64,000 nt of DNA from Heterostelium multicystogenum (GCA_003667245.1 RCNN01000484.1:1-64000); one strand, 5' to 3'. Positions 9,974 to 22,541 are shown, counted from the stretch's first letter. The notes: generated by a model from the letters alone, not told the origin. Numbers and translations: made by a program.

Positions 9974-12064
9974 TTAATCTGATTTTAGGGTTTGATAGAT
10001 TTTCTTGACAAAAATTAATGAACTAAAGAATCCAACTGTTCCAAGCATGATAAAGAAGAAATAACAAACAATCAACATGTAGGTAAAATAAAATGTACTT
10101 TGGAGGAAACCATACATATGTGATCTGTAAATATAATAGAATATACTATAAATATAAATGAAAATACCTGTTGCACTGTTGTTGAAAGATAATGTTAGAA
10201 TGTGATAAAACCGCTAATTATTGAATTATACTCACCCTCCATTGATGAATGAGGTCCACCACCAACGATGGTCTTCCATTGACAGTTGGAAATAAGTAAA
10301 AGCGACGGTAATGCATGAGGTTACAATGACAAGAATCAAAAAGACAAGGCAGAGGATACCATAGAGAGTGTAACTGTTATGGCCCCATACAGAGTTGAAA
10401 ATATAAAACAATTCAATATAAATGGCACTGAAAGGTAGGAAACCAGCCATCAACATCTGGAATGGTAATCGACGGAACCATGGAATAGGGGGAATTTCAC
10501 GAGGGAAGTTTTTGGTACGACATGGAACCTCCAATGGACCGGACAAACGGCGACCTGCAATACCACCAATTACTGTAAGTGGGAATCCAACCAATGCCCA
10601 AATAGTCAGTACTTCAATGATGGTGAAAATGGGAATAGCGACAGTAGAGTGCCATGTAACAGCTACTGTGTTTGATAGGAATGCCACAATCAATAATGGA
10701 ATAGTAAAGATGGTAGCTGCTAATACTATGTTCCAAGCCCATTTATTTCCACCCATATTTCTATACATTTTAGCCGATTGATACCCTGAGATAACTAATA
10801 TACAACAGAGTAAGATTAAGAATTAGATGGTCATATTACCTATATATGTTAAAAGCAACATACTTGATGTCAAAGCATAGAGAATAATTCCAGCAGTATA
10901 CATATTTCCACCATTGTTTGGATAGAATGTTCCAAACAATGCAAGAATTAAAATACCAGATACAATAGTAATAAATTGCCAACCTATACCATAGAGTGCG
11001 GAGAACAGATTCTTGTATGGAGGGAATCTAAATACATCGCCATGAATCAATTTCCAACCATAATCCTCTTGATCTATTTCGATGAAAAAACAAGTTAGAA
11101 AATAATTTAAAGATCAAATGAAAACAACATACAATCACCGTCTTCTTCATCGTCAGCCTTTGAATACCTGGAGTAATCGTTTCTTCAAGATTCTCATGAT
11201 GATAATTGAAAGAAAGCCTGTGAGTAGCACTACAAGGAAGAAAGAGTTCATGATCGACAACCAATGGATTTCCAACTCCTTGGGGAAGAAATCCTCATAA
11301 AGCTCCATTCTCTTTGAAAAAAGGATAATCGATTGGCTTCCATTTTGCGCTATAAGTTAAGGTGACTGTCATTTCCTCTTCATCAGCTAATTCGACTCCA
11401 CTCAATTCTTCTGTATCTATTTCGATTCTGATGATCTAGACAAATTTTATATTAGTAGCGTTTTACCGAGATCTACAAGAATAAAACAGTAAGTACTTGA
11501 TCATTATTAAACTCAATCTTGAATGGAAGATGAGTGAATAGGACATAGCGTGTGGTTTGAGAGACTTTATCCTCTTGTGAGGCACCAATATAAGTAAATA
11601 TTGGTAAGTCATCATAGATCATTTCTGCGTAGTACATCTCAGAGATAGCATCCTTAAATTTCTGAATATCTTTCTTTGTTAACTGCATTGTACAAAGCTT
11701 TTCGTCTTCTTTTTGAACTGCAGCCATGATCAACAACAGTTAGATTGTGACAAACATAATCGTAAGTATATTGACATACCTCCAAATGGTAGATTATAGT
11801 CTGATAGAACAGCTTTATCACCCTGGAGAATCTCACCAAGCTTAGTCTTTTTGTGAGTTTCCTTCATAGGTTTACAGAATGGCAATGAGAAATACTCATA
11901 GGTCTCAGTGGGATTTGAAAAAAGGACCAACATTGTTGACATAAAACGGAATGGTGTCGTTGTGTGCGTATCTATGGTCTGATGCAGCACCGCATACTAT
12001 TTGTTGAACCAAACAAAAATAGTATTGCAACTGTAAGCAATACTAAGTTATGATTAATGCTCAT
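9974..12064 (-). CDS. transmembrane 9 superfamily protein, TM9SF1-like (Phg1 family)
   Basis: Endomembrane nonaspanin involved in membrane-protein sorting; in Dictyostelium the Phg1 family acts in adhesion and phagocytosis. The start at 12062-12064 begins a signal peptide. The lumenal domain includes [10 protein letters not shown]. The C-terminal half is multi-spanning, with family blocks [56 protein letters not shown] and [14 protein letters not shown]. The block order fits TM9SF1 better than TM9SF2/4. At least four introns are inferred, including ones ending near 10850, 11040 and 11440. Single-base frame shifts are needed near 12025, at the A6 run 11918-11923 and near 11168; all restore family sequence, so they look like sequencing errors. 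The last exon encodes the final membrane spans and stops at 9974-9976. Confidence 0.9.
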
Positions 12065-12671
12065 GCTTTCAATATATCTTGATTGCAAATGAATGAATGA
12101 ATGAAGGTGGTTGCTGTTGTTGTTGTTGTATTTTCTATTAACTATTGATTAATAATACATCTATAGATGTTGATGATGTTTGACTAATTAACTAAATAAT
12201 AATATTAAATGTTGGTGTTGTTGTTAATTATTAAATTGTTTTTCAACTTCCCCCCAATTTTTATTATGAAACTTGAACACATTGGAAGTCAACTTTGTTT
12301 TTAGTAGTGCATTTGGGTCAATCAAAATTTATTTAAATGAGTCACATTTTCATGAAAGTCATAACTCATTTCTCATCTTCTTTATTTTTGTGGTTTTGTA
12401 TTCGTATAGTTATTTTTGATCAATTCTATGAATTAACTCATTGATAAGGTTTAAATAATATTAGTAGAGTCATAGATTGAAGGATTCACCATAGTAACGA
12501 GATTGGTTGTGCTCTATTGCACAAAAAAAAAAAAAAAAATCAAAATGAATTTGAATAAAAACAAAAAAAATTAACAAAACTTTCGACTATTTTTTGATGA
12601 ATACTATTTCAGTGTTATATTGTATTGGAAACAGATCATAATTGATTTGGCAATAGACATAGTATTTGAAG
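12065..12671. promoter_or_regulatory. divergent promoter region
   Basis: About 600 bp of very AT-rich DNA separates the TM9SF1-like gene (minus) from the SOD-fold gene (plus). It includes an A17 run near 12523-12539. Both genes must be driven from here, but no specific factor site is recognised. Confidence 0.4.
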
Positions 12672-13602
12672 ATGTTGAGCAGATTCACAACAGTTAAAGG
12701 TGCAAGCCAGTTGCTTATGAACAATGGTCCTCAGTGCATCCATGTTTGTTCGTAACTACTACAAGCTACCAGAAATTCAATACAGAAAGAAAGGACTTGC
12801 ACCATTCCTCTCTGATAAAGCTTTGAATGCACACATTGAATTACATAGAGAAGACATTGATAAGGCAAACAACTTAATTGACAGTACGTTTAATACAACA
12901 GCAGTTTCCAACATATCTCATTCGTTTAGCTATTTTTGCTGACCACTCTGGTTCTACTCATATAGGTACCCCTACAAAGATCTTCCAATTTCACAAGCAT
13001 TGAAAATCAACAGCTACCGACAGCGAGGATGCAGCATTCTTCAAATCAGCATCATCACATTTCAATCACTCATTTTTCTGGCGTAGCATCACCGATGATG
13101 TCACTAAGCCATCACCATTGTTAATCAAGGCATTCAGAATTGATTTTGGTTCACTCGAAGATTTTAAGATTAAGGTAACAAACCCCATTCATTCAGAAAG
13201 GAAAGCACCATTTACTAATAAAAACCGTAGTTCTCACAAAATGCATCATCATTAAACACAGCTGGATTTACTTGGTTAATTTTCCGTGATAAATCACTTG
13301 AAATTATCAACACTTTTGAATATGGATCACCATTTGAATTGGAGAACGCATATCCATTGTTATGTCTCGATGTCCACGAACATGCTTACTTTTGGATTAC
13401 CAAAATAACAAATATGTTTGTATTTTATCTCCTATTGATGTTACTGACTACTAACCTTAGCTTCTACCATTAGAAATACATTGCCAACTTTTGGAATTTC
13501 GTAAATTGGGATTTTGTTGAAGAGAAGTTTATGAATGCTTTAGTAAATGATAGAGAATACAAGTTAAGACTTGAAGCAGAGACTGAAGCTAACAAAAATT
13601 AA
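12672..13602 (+). CDS. Fe/Mn superoxide dismutase-fold mitochondrial protein, probably mS42/mS43-like
   Basis: Begins with a basic, mitochondrial-type leader (MLSRFTTVKGASQLLM). Four exons are inferred, with introns near 12883-12966, 13174-13230 and 13418-13472. SOD landmarks are present: ELH (His codon 12844-12846), HFNHSFFW (His 13067-13069), DVHEHAY (Asp 13369-13371, His 13381-13383) and ANFWNFVNW near the C-terminus, so all four usual metal ligands remain. However, the helix after ELH reads REDIDKANN where active enzymes have the second-shell His and Tyr, and the Trp of DVWEHAYY is His. This pattern fits the SOD-derived mitoribosomal proteins (yeast Mrp1/Rsm26 type) better than an active enzyme. 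Frame shifts near 12725 and 13395 and an in-frame TGA near 13000 lie at or beside homopolymers. Confidence 0.7.
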
Positions 13603-13884
13603 ATTTTAATTTAAAATAACTCAATTCTATCGACAAATCAACATATAAACTCAAATAATAAATTACAGCTTACTTGCATCAACAATTCATTTATCAGTGA
13701 AGGAGGTCAGCAAAACTAAATTATAATAAAAGGGATGTAATTGGAGATATAGATTAGGTATACACAGGATAAAATCTAGTTTATTTCAATCATTTAAATA
13801 GCAGTCATATTTAGATGAACGTGATATTAATAGTATTAAACAATAATAGGAATTTCAGATTTAGCAATTTAATTTATTATTAAA

Positions 13885-15443
13885 TTAAGATTCTTCTAAT
13901 GGTTTGTATATTGTTGCATCATTTGATATTGTCGAGTCAATAGAATCTGCTTGTGTCTCTGGAATTTTCTTAAACACATAGAAGGAGAACAAAAATGTTA
14001 GAAATATGATACCAGAATCAATAACAAAATGCATTCCTGGGAAATAGAACGGGGCTGACTTGGAGATAAAATAGGCAAATAGGTTCTGAGATGAAAGTGC
14101 TCCTATAAAAGATGCTAAGCTGGAGAGCACATTTACCCAGTTAGAATTGAGGCTTGCTTATCACTTGGTGTTGCTTTGGATATTATAGACTGAACAACAC
14201 TGACCAACATGATACTAAATGAACCAATACACATGCTCACCGAGAACATATATTGATTGGTTGCAATGGCAAAGAATACATGGAAAATCGATGATACTAG
14301 TAGAGCCAAACTAACAATTGCACGATCGCTAATAAATCTCAAGAGACCACTGCAGAAGACACTCCATAATATGACTGATCCTCCTATTGCGGAGGTTAAG
14401 TAGTTTACTTTAGTGACATTCCAATTGAATCGAACTTTAGAGTACATGAAAAGAGTTGTGGTAGAATCTTGCATTGAGAAACTAAAACATAAAATAGAGT
14501 ATCGAATATGCTCCAATAAATCTACTTGTCTTGAAGAGATTGTAGATTGATTTAAGTGGATTGATAGATTTCTTTGAGGAATTATACTGTGCAATTCTAG
14601 TTTCTTTGGAAATTAGAATACCTTCTTTGAAATTGGAAGATTCTTTTAAGATTAAAAGAGAAACTATAACAGCAAGATAGAATCCCACACTGAAAATTGG
14701 TACCATAATAATTCTCCATTGTATTAGACCTATGCTCAACCATGGTGATGCCATTGATGAAATTCCTATAGTTAATCCTATCATGGCACTAAATCGAGAT
14801 CTTTCTTCTTTTTTTAGTTATATCAGCCACATAAGCAAAAATAACTGGGTCACTGGCTGATGCAAACCCAGATATAAAGTGTGTCATATACATTGGCCAA
14901 ATCCAATATTTTTGGTAACAAATCAATTGAAATATTGCATCAAGTATGGCACATGACACACAAAAATAGAGTACTTTCTTTCTTCCTATTCTATCAGAAA
15001 TCATCCCTATGATTGGACTTGATATGAATGAGCTTACAAAAGGTAAGGCATCTCCAATCGATTTCAAATGACTAGCTTTACTGGCCACTTCATCAATGGT
15101 ATAATTAGGGAACCAAAATTGAACAAATCTGATATAGATCAATGGTTCAAAACTGGATAATAATAAACCAGGTATAATCATTAATACTATGGCAATAATT
15201 ATTCCTAATTTCTCTTTTATCATACGGTCTTCTTTTGAAAATCCAATCCATTTTTCCAGAAATGTTGATGAATGAGTTTTATTTTCAATACTAAAATTCC
15301 TCGATAACATTATTGTTTTCATTTAAATCTGTTATTATTATATTATTTATATATAAATCCTCATATTCATACGGATTAGTCCTAGTTTGGTTAAATCCGT
15401 CACTTTCTAATTCTTGATAATTTATATTTATTTTCTCTTCCAT
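13885..15443 (-). CDS. major facilitator superfamily transporter (TetA/MFSD14-like)
   Basis: A twelve-span-type MFS protein. The start chosen at 15441-15443 gives an acidic cytosolic N-terminus (MEEKININYQELESDG). The first half has the signature loop MISDRIGRKKVL and the segment FAYVADIT, resembling the MFSD14/HIAT1 and TetA groups. The second half has further hydrophobic spans and ends IYKPLEES. No intron is obvious. Single-base shifts are needed at the T4 run near 15301, the T7 run near 14808-14814, near 14480 and at the G-run near 14130. Each restores continuous transporter sequence. Substrate cannot be inferred. It is convergent with the upstream SOD-fold gene, with a 280-bp spacer. Confidence 0.8.
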
Positions 15444-15772
15444 TATATAAAAAAATGATTATGTATTATTATTCTTTAAAAATTTTTGTAAAAAGGTATT
15501 TATAGACAGTCAAATCCAAATCTATTAATCTTCTTATATTACCTCAGTGCTCTTTGTTTTTCAAGAAAAATTAAATGTTTTATTGTAACCTATGAAGGGA
15601 CACGCCTGTTTAAAAACTTTAAAATTAGGTTATGTCTATCAAAGTAATGTAAATTTGAAAAAAAAACAAAAAAACCAGACAAACGAATGACTTTTACTAA
15701 AAGTTCGACTGTGGTTGCGTCAGTACAGACATTTTTAGAGATCGTATTTGTGATAGAATTATAAACCAAGAG
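15444..15772. promoter_or_regulatory. divergent promoter region
   Basis: About 330 bp between the MFS gene (minus) and the UPF0488-like gene (plus). It contains A-runs near 15657-15676 and no coding signal. Likely shared promoter. Confidence 0.35.
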
Positions 15773-16331
15773 ATGGATACTTCTTCAAATGAAACTACTA
15801 TCAACACTACAGTAGAGACAGTAACATCCACAGATAAACCAAAGCTTACCAAGAATCAGAAGAAAAGATTAAAAGAGAAGGAAAAAAAAGCAACAAGCAA
15901 AGGCTGAACAAGCTGCTGAAGAATTGCTTGATGAAGAAACCAAATACCAAAGACAATTAGAATGGGCCATTGCTCAGCTAGACCTAGGCACTCAAAGAAA
16001 AGATGCCACAAAGATCAAAGTATATATATATATATTGAAAACATCTCCACAAACTACCCACTAACACTTCATTGAATAAACAGTCGAAGAAGCACAGTCA
16101 GTCATTCGTAAACTAAAATCAAAGAAGAACTCAGATGTACAAAAAGCACACCTCATGCATGTTGTATTTGGTGGAAAGTTAGAAAAGAAAATGAAAGAAA
16201 TGCCAATACCACAGAGCTACTATGACGAAAAGAAAAAGATTGAGGATGAGAGATTAAAGATGGAACAAGAGAAACTGCAACAACAAGAGTCGATTTCAAC
16301 ATCTACTGAGGATACAAATAAAACTCAATAA
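15773..16331 (+). CDS. UPF0488 (C8orf33-like) protein
   Basis: A small charged protein. It has a Ser/Thr-rich start, a basic Lys-rich patch (KLTKNQKKRLKEKEKK), then the family-like blocks LEWAIAQLDLGTQ and SVIRKLKSKK followed by HLMHVVFGGKLEKKM. An intron lies at about 16020-16082 between the two blocks. The A8 run at ~15884-15891 needs one base fewer to keep frame. The C-terminus is a Glu/Lys/Gln coiled-coil-like tail. The family has no well-established function; the human relative is nuclear or nucleolar as far as I recall. It converges on the next gene with a gap of about 63 bp. Confidence 0.65.
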
Positions 16332-16394
16332 TCAGCTTTAATATCATAAAGAGATCTCTATCGATATCAGCTTTCTCTCTTGTCTATCTATACT

Positions 16395-17114
16395 TTATAC
16401 ATCTAGATCTAGTGATTTCCTGACGATCTGTTTATTTTTTCTTTATATGCCTCTCTGTCTTGTCTCCAAAGTTTCTGTAGTATCAATAATTAATAGTTAG
16501 AATTTAAATGATGCATGGGAGGCATGTTTGGTCTTACCGCAGCTTCAATATTTGGCAGGACTATCTACATTGGGTTCAGAAAACATCGATACTACGGACA
16601 ATAAAAATCTTTTCTACAGATTGGACGGGTGACCATCTTTCTGCACTGGTTTCATAGTTGATTTGGATCATCACCTGGAGGATGCATATACTTATACAGA
16701 CTTCACCACCATTTGGGTATACTTTTGGTCGACCAAAAGGAAATTAGTTGTTTTTGATATAACTATCATCAACTCTCTACATACCATTTTGGGTGAAACA
16801 TTTCAGAGGTAAACTTCATTTTAGGTGGACTTATTGGATAGGTTTGTGGGAAAGGTTAGAGTTGCTAAAAATAAGCCGTGTTCATAGTCGGTCCCACTTG
16901 GTCCCATTATAAAAAAGCATCCATAATAAATAAGTTTTTCTTCGTCTTGCGGTCCTGCTGTTATACCTCGGGTGGATCTTGTGTAAGATCTATAGATGAA
17001 CAAGCAATAAAAAGAGAAATTAACAATCAAATACACAATCATAAGCAATGAGATGGTTTTGTAATGATTAATACCTCGATACTCTTGCATCAGTCTCTTA
17101 TATGCAAACGACAT
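16395..17114 (-). CDS. ube2g2: ubiquitin-conjugating enzyme E2 G2 (Ubc7-like)
   Basis: The ER-associated-degradation E2. Exon 1 starts MSFAYKRLMQEYR, and an 80-bp intron interrupts it after the first helix. Later pieces read GITAGPQDEEKL, FIMGPSGTDYEHG, YPISPPKMKFTSEMFHP, NGGEVCISI (active-site Cys), HPPGDDPNQ (the acidic G2-type insertion), ETSAERWSPVQSVEKIL and, after a further intron, KLWRQDREAYK and KQIVRKSLDLDV before the stop at 16395-16397. At least six one-base shifts are required in ~165 codons, a higher density than elsewhere. Either read quality is locally poor or this copy is decaying. Intact motif order and splice sites favour a real gene with errors. Confidence 0.75.
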
Positions 17115-17569
17115 TATATATTAGTGGATGTAGATTATAACTAGACTATCTATTATTCTTTCATAAACAACAAGAAAAACGTCAATGCTTTGTATTATAA
17201 CCCTATTTCAAAAAATTTAATTGTGATTTTTATATTTTCTTGTTCATGACCCAACCAACCAAAATTAAACATCAAATTTGAATAGATATGAAATCACAGC
17301 AGCAAGTAATTCTCTCTTTGTCATTATGACCATTGATCATGTAGTGATTCATTTCATTAAGTTATACCCATTATGCAAATTTTAAAGAAATCTAAACGAA
17401 ATTTATTTTAAATTTATAGAGATTGAATTTTTGAAACACTCTTTGTTTGGTAAATTCCAAAAAAAAAAAAAACAAACAAAAATATGATTTTAACAAATAA
17501 ATAGTTTAAATTAGTTGTTATTTTATACAAATCTTTATTTAATATTTAACGATCGTTTGATATCAAAAC
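17115..17569. promoter_or_regulatory. divergent promoter region
   Basis: 455 bp of AT-rich DNA between the E2 gene (minus) and the SGT gene (plus), with an A-run at ~17460-17473. No other feature seen. Confidence 0.35.
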
Positions 17570-18830
17570 ATGGAACAAAAGAAATTGGTTGTTAGTATTT
17601 TGAATTTCTTACAAAGTTCATTTACCATCTTTGTCTCAGGACGATGCAGAGTCATTGCAAGTTTCAATTGACTGCATACGTGGTGCCTTTGGTGTAGATG
17701 AAACCGATTCATCATTGCAAACTGCTGCTACTCTCCAAGAGATTTTCAACAACCATCTCCAAGGTTCAACAACAACAACAACAACTTCAACAACTTCAAC
17801 AACTTCACCAACATCACCAAAGCTATCACCAGAAGCTTTACTTAAGAAGACACTTAATGAGATTCCAGATGAACTTAAAGATTCTTTCAATAGCTATTTG
17901 AATATATTGACAACTAAAGGGGCTTTCAATGATCCATCTCGTATGTACAAACAAGTACTCAGAGTAGAATAATTTTATTTTTATCTAATCATTTTGTTTG
18001 AAGAGTATGAAAGCATTTTAGTTGGAGCTAAACAAAAGTTTGTAGAAACAAAAGCAACTGAAATTAAGGCTATTGCTGAGAAATTAAAGGTCGAAGGAAA
18101 TACAAAACTTAGTGCTCATGATTATAATGGTGCAGTTGAATGTTACACTAAAGCTATTCTTTATGAACCAACAAATGCCATCTACTATGCCAATCGTTCA
18201 TCTGCTTACAGTAATCTTAAACAATATGAAAAAGCAGTTGAAGATGCTAACATTGCAATCGAAAAAAATCCTACCTATGGAAAAGCTTAATTTCAGACTA
18301 GGGTATGATCATTGTACGAGTCCAACAAATCATTTCCTAACACCTCTATTATCTACTCTTTAGATCTGCAAATATGTCCATCGGTAAAGTTAAAGAAGCA
18401 GTTGAAGCTTACAAGAAAGCTATTGAATTAGAACCAAACAACGAAGTCTACAAATCTTCATTGGCCAATGCAGAATCAAAACAATCAGTAAGTTTGTTTC
18501 GTATGTGAGTATTAAGCATTAAACTAACATTTATTTGTAAGACTCCTGCTGGTGGAATGCCAAAATATTCCAGGAATGCCAGATTTAGGTGGTTTGGATT
18601 TGGGCTCACTTTTGAACAATCCAATGCTCAGAAATATGGCACAGAATTTCATGCAAGACCCCAAATGAGACAAATGATGGAACAACAAAACTTCCAAGAT
18701 ATGTATGTTATCAATGAAACACCTTCTACTATTTTTGTATGTCTTTAACTAACACCTATTTAGTGCAAGAAATGTTTTATCAAATCCAGAAATGGCCAAT
18801 ATGCTTGGTAGCATGATGGGAAAGAAGTAA
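17570..18830 (+). CDS. small glutamine-rich TPR co-chaperone (SGT/SGTA-like)
   Basis: Hsp70/Hsp90 co-chaperone that also hands tail-anchored proteins to the GET/BAG6 pathway in other eukaryotes. N-terminal dimerisation domain: MEQKKLVVSILNFLQ, then DDAESLQVSIDCIRGAFGV. Next a Thr/Ser-rich linker. The TPR array begins near KLKVEGNTKLSAHDYNGAV and has three units (YYANRSSAYSNLKQYEKAV; SANMSIGKVKEAVEAYKKAI). The C-terminus is Met/Asn/Gln-rich and ends LGSMMGKK. Introns lie near 17941-18002, 18300-18363, 18488-18540 and 18703-18764. Frame shifts near 17635, 18289, 18565 and 18662 fit single-base errors in short runs. Length (~330 aa) is normal for the family. Confidence 0.88.
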
Positions 18831-19173
18831 AATAACCCATTAAAGATCTTATCAGAATACATAATATATATTTAATATCGTTTTCTAATGTTTATTCTCA
18901 TCAAAAAGGTACTCCCTTTTGATTATTGATTATGATTGCTATTATTGACTTTACTTTTTACAGGATTCATTCTATAGTCATAAACCAATTGAATGTTATG
19001 AGTAATAGAATTGAAGGTGATATTTGTTGATTAATACGGGCTAGCTATTTAAATGTTTATACGAGAATTGAAATTGATTGTGATAGAGTGTGGATGAGGT
19101 TGTGAAGATTGATTTACAAATCCTCTAATAAATAAATATATAGTTATTTGTTGAAATTATTGTTGTCTTTCAT
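18831..19173. other. intergenic between convergent genes
   Basis: AT-rich; presumably holds the 3' ends and polyadenylation signals of the SGT and HAT-repeat genes. AATAAA-type sequences occur on both strands. Nothing else seen. Confidence 0.35.
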
Positions 19174-22100
19174 CTAAGGCTTAACTTGATCAGAACCAAA
19201 CATACATTTTCTTCTTTCTTCGTTAGTCATTTTGTTGAAATCATTTCTAAAGACTCGGTTTAGTGATAGTACACCATTGGCTCCAACCCAACAGCTGCCA
19301 AACTTCGGGTCTTTGGAATGTTCATACTCCTCACGATTTGCAGGTGACATTTCAATTAACAGTTTTTTTGCATTTCTTAAAACTTGTCTTGGACTGTCCA
19401 AAACTGAAACTGTACAATGAAGCCACATGAATCCATAATTAGGATCGGCATTGATGCACAACTATTTAAATAACAAATAGAGTATTAATAAACTTTCTAG
19501 TCTGAAGTTAATGAATAGAAGTTGGATATTTACCTGTTCAAGCTTTGAAATATCACAGTTGAATCCCTTTTCCATGATCTCTAGTCGAAGTAGTTCAATA
19601 AAAGAGTCACCGAATTGGGGTGTGAATTGAATTGCAAACTCTAAGAACTTTCTAGCTTCAACCAAATCGTTGTTGTTGAGTGCAATTCTAGCACCTTCAC
19701 ACCAAACCTCACCTGATTTTGGTACGAATTGAAGTGCTTTTCTGAAAACCTTTAGTTGTGATTTAATTCCTTTGAGTTGGTTCAATTGAATTAGAGCAGC
19801 CCAAAGACGACCAGCACCACTATGAATCTTGAGTGATTCCTTGGCTTCTTGAATTGCGGCTTCGTAGTTGTTGGCACGCATCTCTAGCAAAACGCTTTCC
19901 AAGAATACCTTCCAGTCCATTCTGGCTTCTTCGTGAGCCATCTTGAGAATACGACGGGACTTGTTGATATTTCCAGCATATTCCTCAAGACGAGAATATT
20001 CCAGCAGAACTAGTGACTTAAGCTTAGTTGGAACCTCTTGGAGTGCTCTAAATACCAACTTTCTTGCAACATTGATATTGTCTGCATTTAGCTCGGTACG
20101 ACTACCACCAAGCCAAACTTTCCACAATAGATTATCAGGGCATAGTTCTACACTCTTTACATAGGCTGCTCTACTTAAACTGAGATTTCGAGATCGTTCT
20201 TCGATTTGTGCTGCTTCAAAGTAAATCTTCCATGTTACTTCACGTGATACAGCCTGGCGCGCACGCTCAACAGTATTTCTAGTTGCCTGTAAGAAGCCAT
20301 GTGATGTCTTTTCATAGAGACGTAATGCACTGAACCATAGTGGTCCATACTTTGGATCTTCCATAAGGCCTTTTTCAACAATTGCGATTGCGCGTTCGTA
20401 TTCTTCACAACGTTCTTCAAGCTTGTAGGCCTCTTGATAGATTGGGCCGTACCATGGTACATGCTTCATTAGATACTTGAAGATTTTTCTTGCAATCTCA
20501 ATGTTACCGGCACGTGCTTCTAGTAGACCACCCTCCATTACTGCACGCCATGTTTTAAATATCGATTGGTCACGTAACTGAGAGAGGAGGAAACGGGCAC
20601 CTTCAAGATTATCCATCTTCTCCTCGTGACGAATACCTTTGATGAGTAGATTCTCATTGAAAGGACAATACTTTAAACCTAGTTGTAGAATTTGCTGGCA
20701 TTTTTCAAGACGTCCGTAGTCCTCTTCCATTTTGGCGTATTCAAGCCATCCTTGGCTTATGTATGGTTGTGTTTTTGGTTACAATTCGATAGAACTTGCG
20801 TGCCAGTTTTAAATTATTTTGTCGATTAGCCAGGTCTGCAAGCTCCAAATAGACACGCCAGTGGACTTTATCCGATAAAGTAGAAAGTGATAAGGAAGCA
20901 AATGACATTGCGACCTCCAAACCCTCCTTTTCTTTAAGCTTGAACTGCTTTATGAAATGTTTATATTGCTGGCGAGACACTGGGCTCTCAACCATTTCAC
21001 CTCTCTTGTTATCGGATGCCGATGGCTTATTGATATGATGGCTATTGACCAACTCAACCTCGACGTCAGAATGTTCATATGTTGGTGAGTATCCACCATC
21101 ATATGATTCCTGCTGGTGAAATTGCTGTGGTTGTAGCTGATGCTGGTGAAGTTGGTTTTGGTGTTGCTGTTGTTGATGCTGCTGTTGGAGATATTTCATT
21201 TGTTGCATTTGAGCCAGTTGATTTTGTTGGTGATTGAACATATGTTGCTGTGGCTGCTGCTGTTGTTGGAGTTGTTGTTGTTGGTGGTGGTACTGATTAG
21301 AGTGTTGATGTGGTTGGTATATTGGCATTGGATTTGATTTACTATTGCCAGGATTGACCAGATTTGAGGATTTTGTTGTGGGTTGAAATGGTGCCACCAA
21401 TGGATTAAATGGTCTATGATTTTTCAAATCGGTAGATATGCCCGCTGAAGTCTGGTTTGATTTGGATACTGCAATTTGTTGTAATATTTCCTGAGTAATT
21501 GGATTACTTCCGAAATTTTGTAGAATTGGTGATTGATAAAATTGTTGTTGTGACTTTTGTTGTTGTTGTTGGAAACCATAACTACTATTCCATTGATCTG
21601 CCAAGGGTTTAAAATCTTTCTTTTGCTGTTGATATAGATATTGACCCATAAACTCTGGTGAAGATGGTACTTGTGCAACATTTGTTGAACCTCCCAAAGA
21701 TGTATACTGAGACTGGAAATAATCATTAGAGTAAGATTTGAACAAATTAGATTGTTGATCCCACTCATTATTTGATGGTTTAAGTGCTTGTTGCTGTTGA
21801 AGTGGTTCAACAGTTGATGTTGTTGGTAGCTATCAAATGGTGCAGCTTGTTGTTGTTGTGGAAAGGACACTGAATTCTTAAAAGTCTGTTGATTTGTATA
21901 TTGCGGTACAAAATGATCTAGTTTGTTGTTAAATGAACTTTGCTTACTTAAAAGATTGGTTTGTTGCTGTTGTTGCTGTTGTTGCTGTTGTTGTTGTTGT
22001 TGTTGTTGTTGTTGCTGTTGAAGTAGGTAATAAAGACTCATCGAAAAAGGCATACTATCATCGCTGTCGCTGAGTATTTCGAGTGATTTTTGAAGTTGTT

Positions 22101-22541
22101 TGTGTTTGTTCCTCCAGTAAACGATCTTCATCATAGTTATCATCTGAAGGGTCCCTATAACTACTATTGTGGGGATGATGATTAAGATGGTGAAGTGGGG
22201 GACTCGATATCTTCAAGCCAGAGCTGCCACCACTTGATGTTGTATTATTACTATTGTTGAGATTGATAACATGTCCTGATCCATAGAGGTGGCTATTTTG
22301 AGACATCAAAGATGAAGCCTGCTGTTGCTGTGGTTGTTGTGTTTGTTGCTGAGATGATAGGGTCATCTTTTGCATTGAAAATTCCCAACTCTGTTGTGTC
22401 TTTCATTGATATCAGAGTTGGAGACGGTGAATTGCGTAATAATTGTTGTTGTAGATGCTGTTGCTGTTGTTGTTGCTGTAGTTGCTGCTGTAGCAGAATT
22501 TGCTGTTGTTGCTGATGGTTTCGAGTGAACGAATGATTCAT
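19174..22541 (-). CDS. polyQ-rich HAT/TPR-repeat protein
   Basis: A long N-terminal low-complexity half (about 20741-22541: Q, N, S, H-rich, with a polyQ run at ~21961-22020) precedes a helical-repeat C-terminal half. The repeats have HAT/TPR spacing and aromatic pattern, for example WRAVMEGGLLEARAGN, WKIYFEAAQIEERSRN, WKVWLGGSRTEL and WKVFLESVLLEMRANN. HAT repeats are typical of RNA-processing factors (Prp6, crooked neck, CstF77, Utp6), so an RNA-processing scaffold is the likely role. I cannot assign an orthologue. The last exon (19174-19459) follows an intron of about 70 bp. The A5 run near 20778 must be one base shorter to join QGWLEYAKMEEDYG to the upstream frame. Several further shifts occur in the low-complexity half, so its exact sequence is unreliable. 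Confidence 0.75.
21961..22020 (-). repeat. polyglutamine (CAA/CAG) tract
   Basis: About 20 consecutive Gln codons, mixed CAA and CAG on the minus strand, inside the HAT-repeat protein. Shorter Q runs lie around 21130-21290 and 22440-22510. Such tracts are typical of dictyostelid proteins and are prone to length error. Confidence 0.9.

Noticed and set aside
10422..10781. 119-codon plus-strand frame opposite the TM9SF1-like gene
   Set aside because: The minus strand has strong family matches over the same bases; the plus frame has none.
12672..13602. Calling the SOD-fold gene an active mitochondrial Mn-SOD
   Set aside because: Second-shell His and Tyr and the conserved Trp are replaced, so an enzyme call is not safe.
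22312..22515. Cys-rich plus-strand frame
   Set aside because: It is the antisense shadow of polyQ codons in the HAT-repeat gene.
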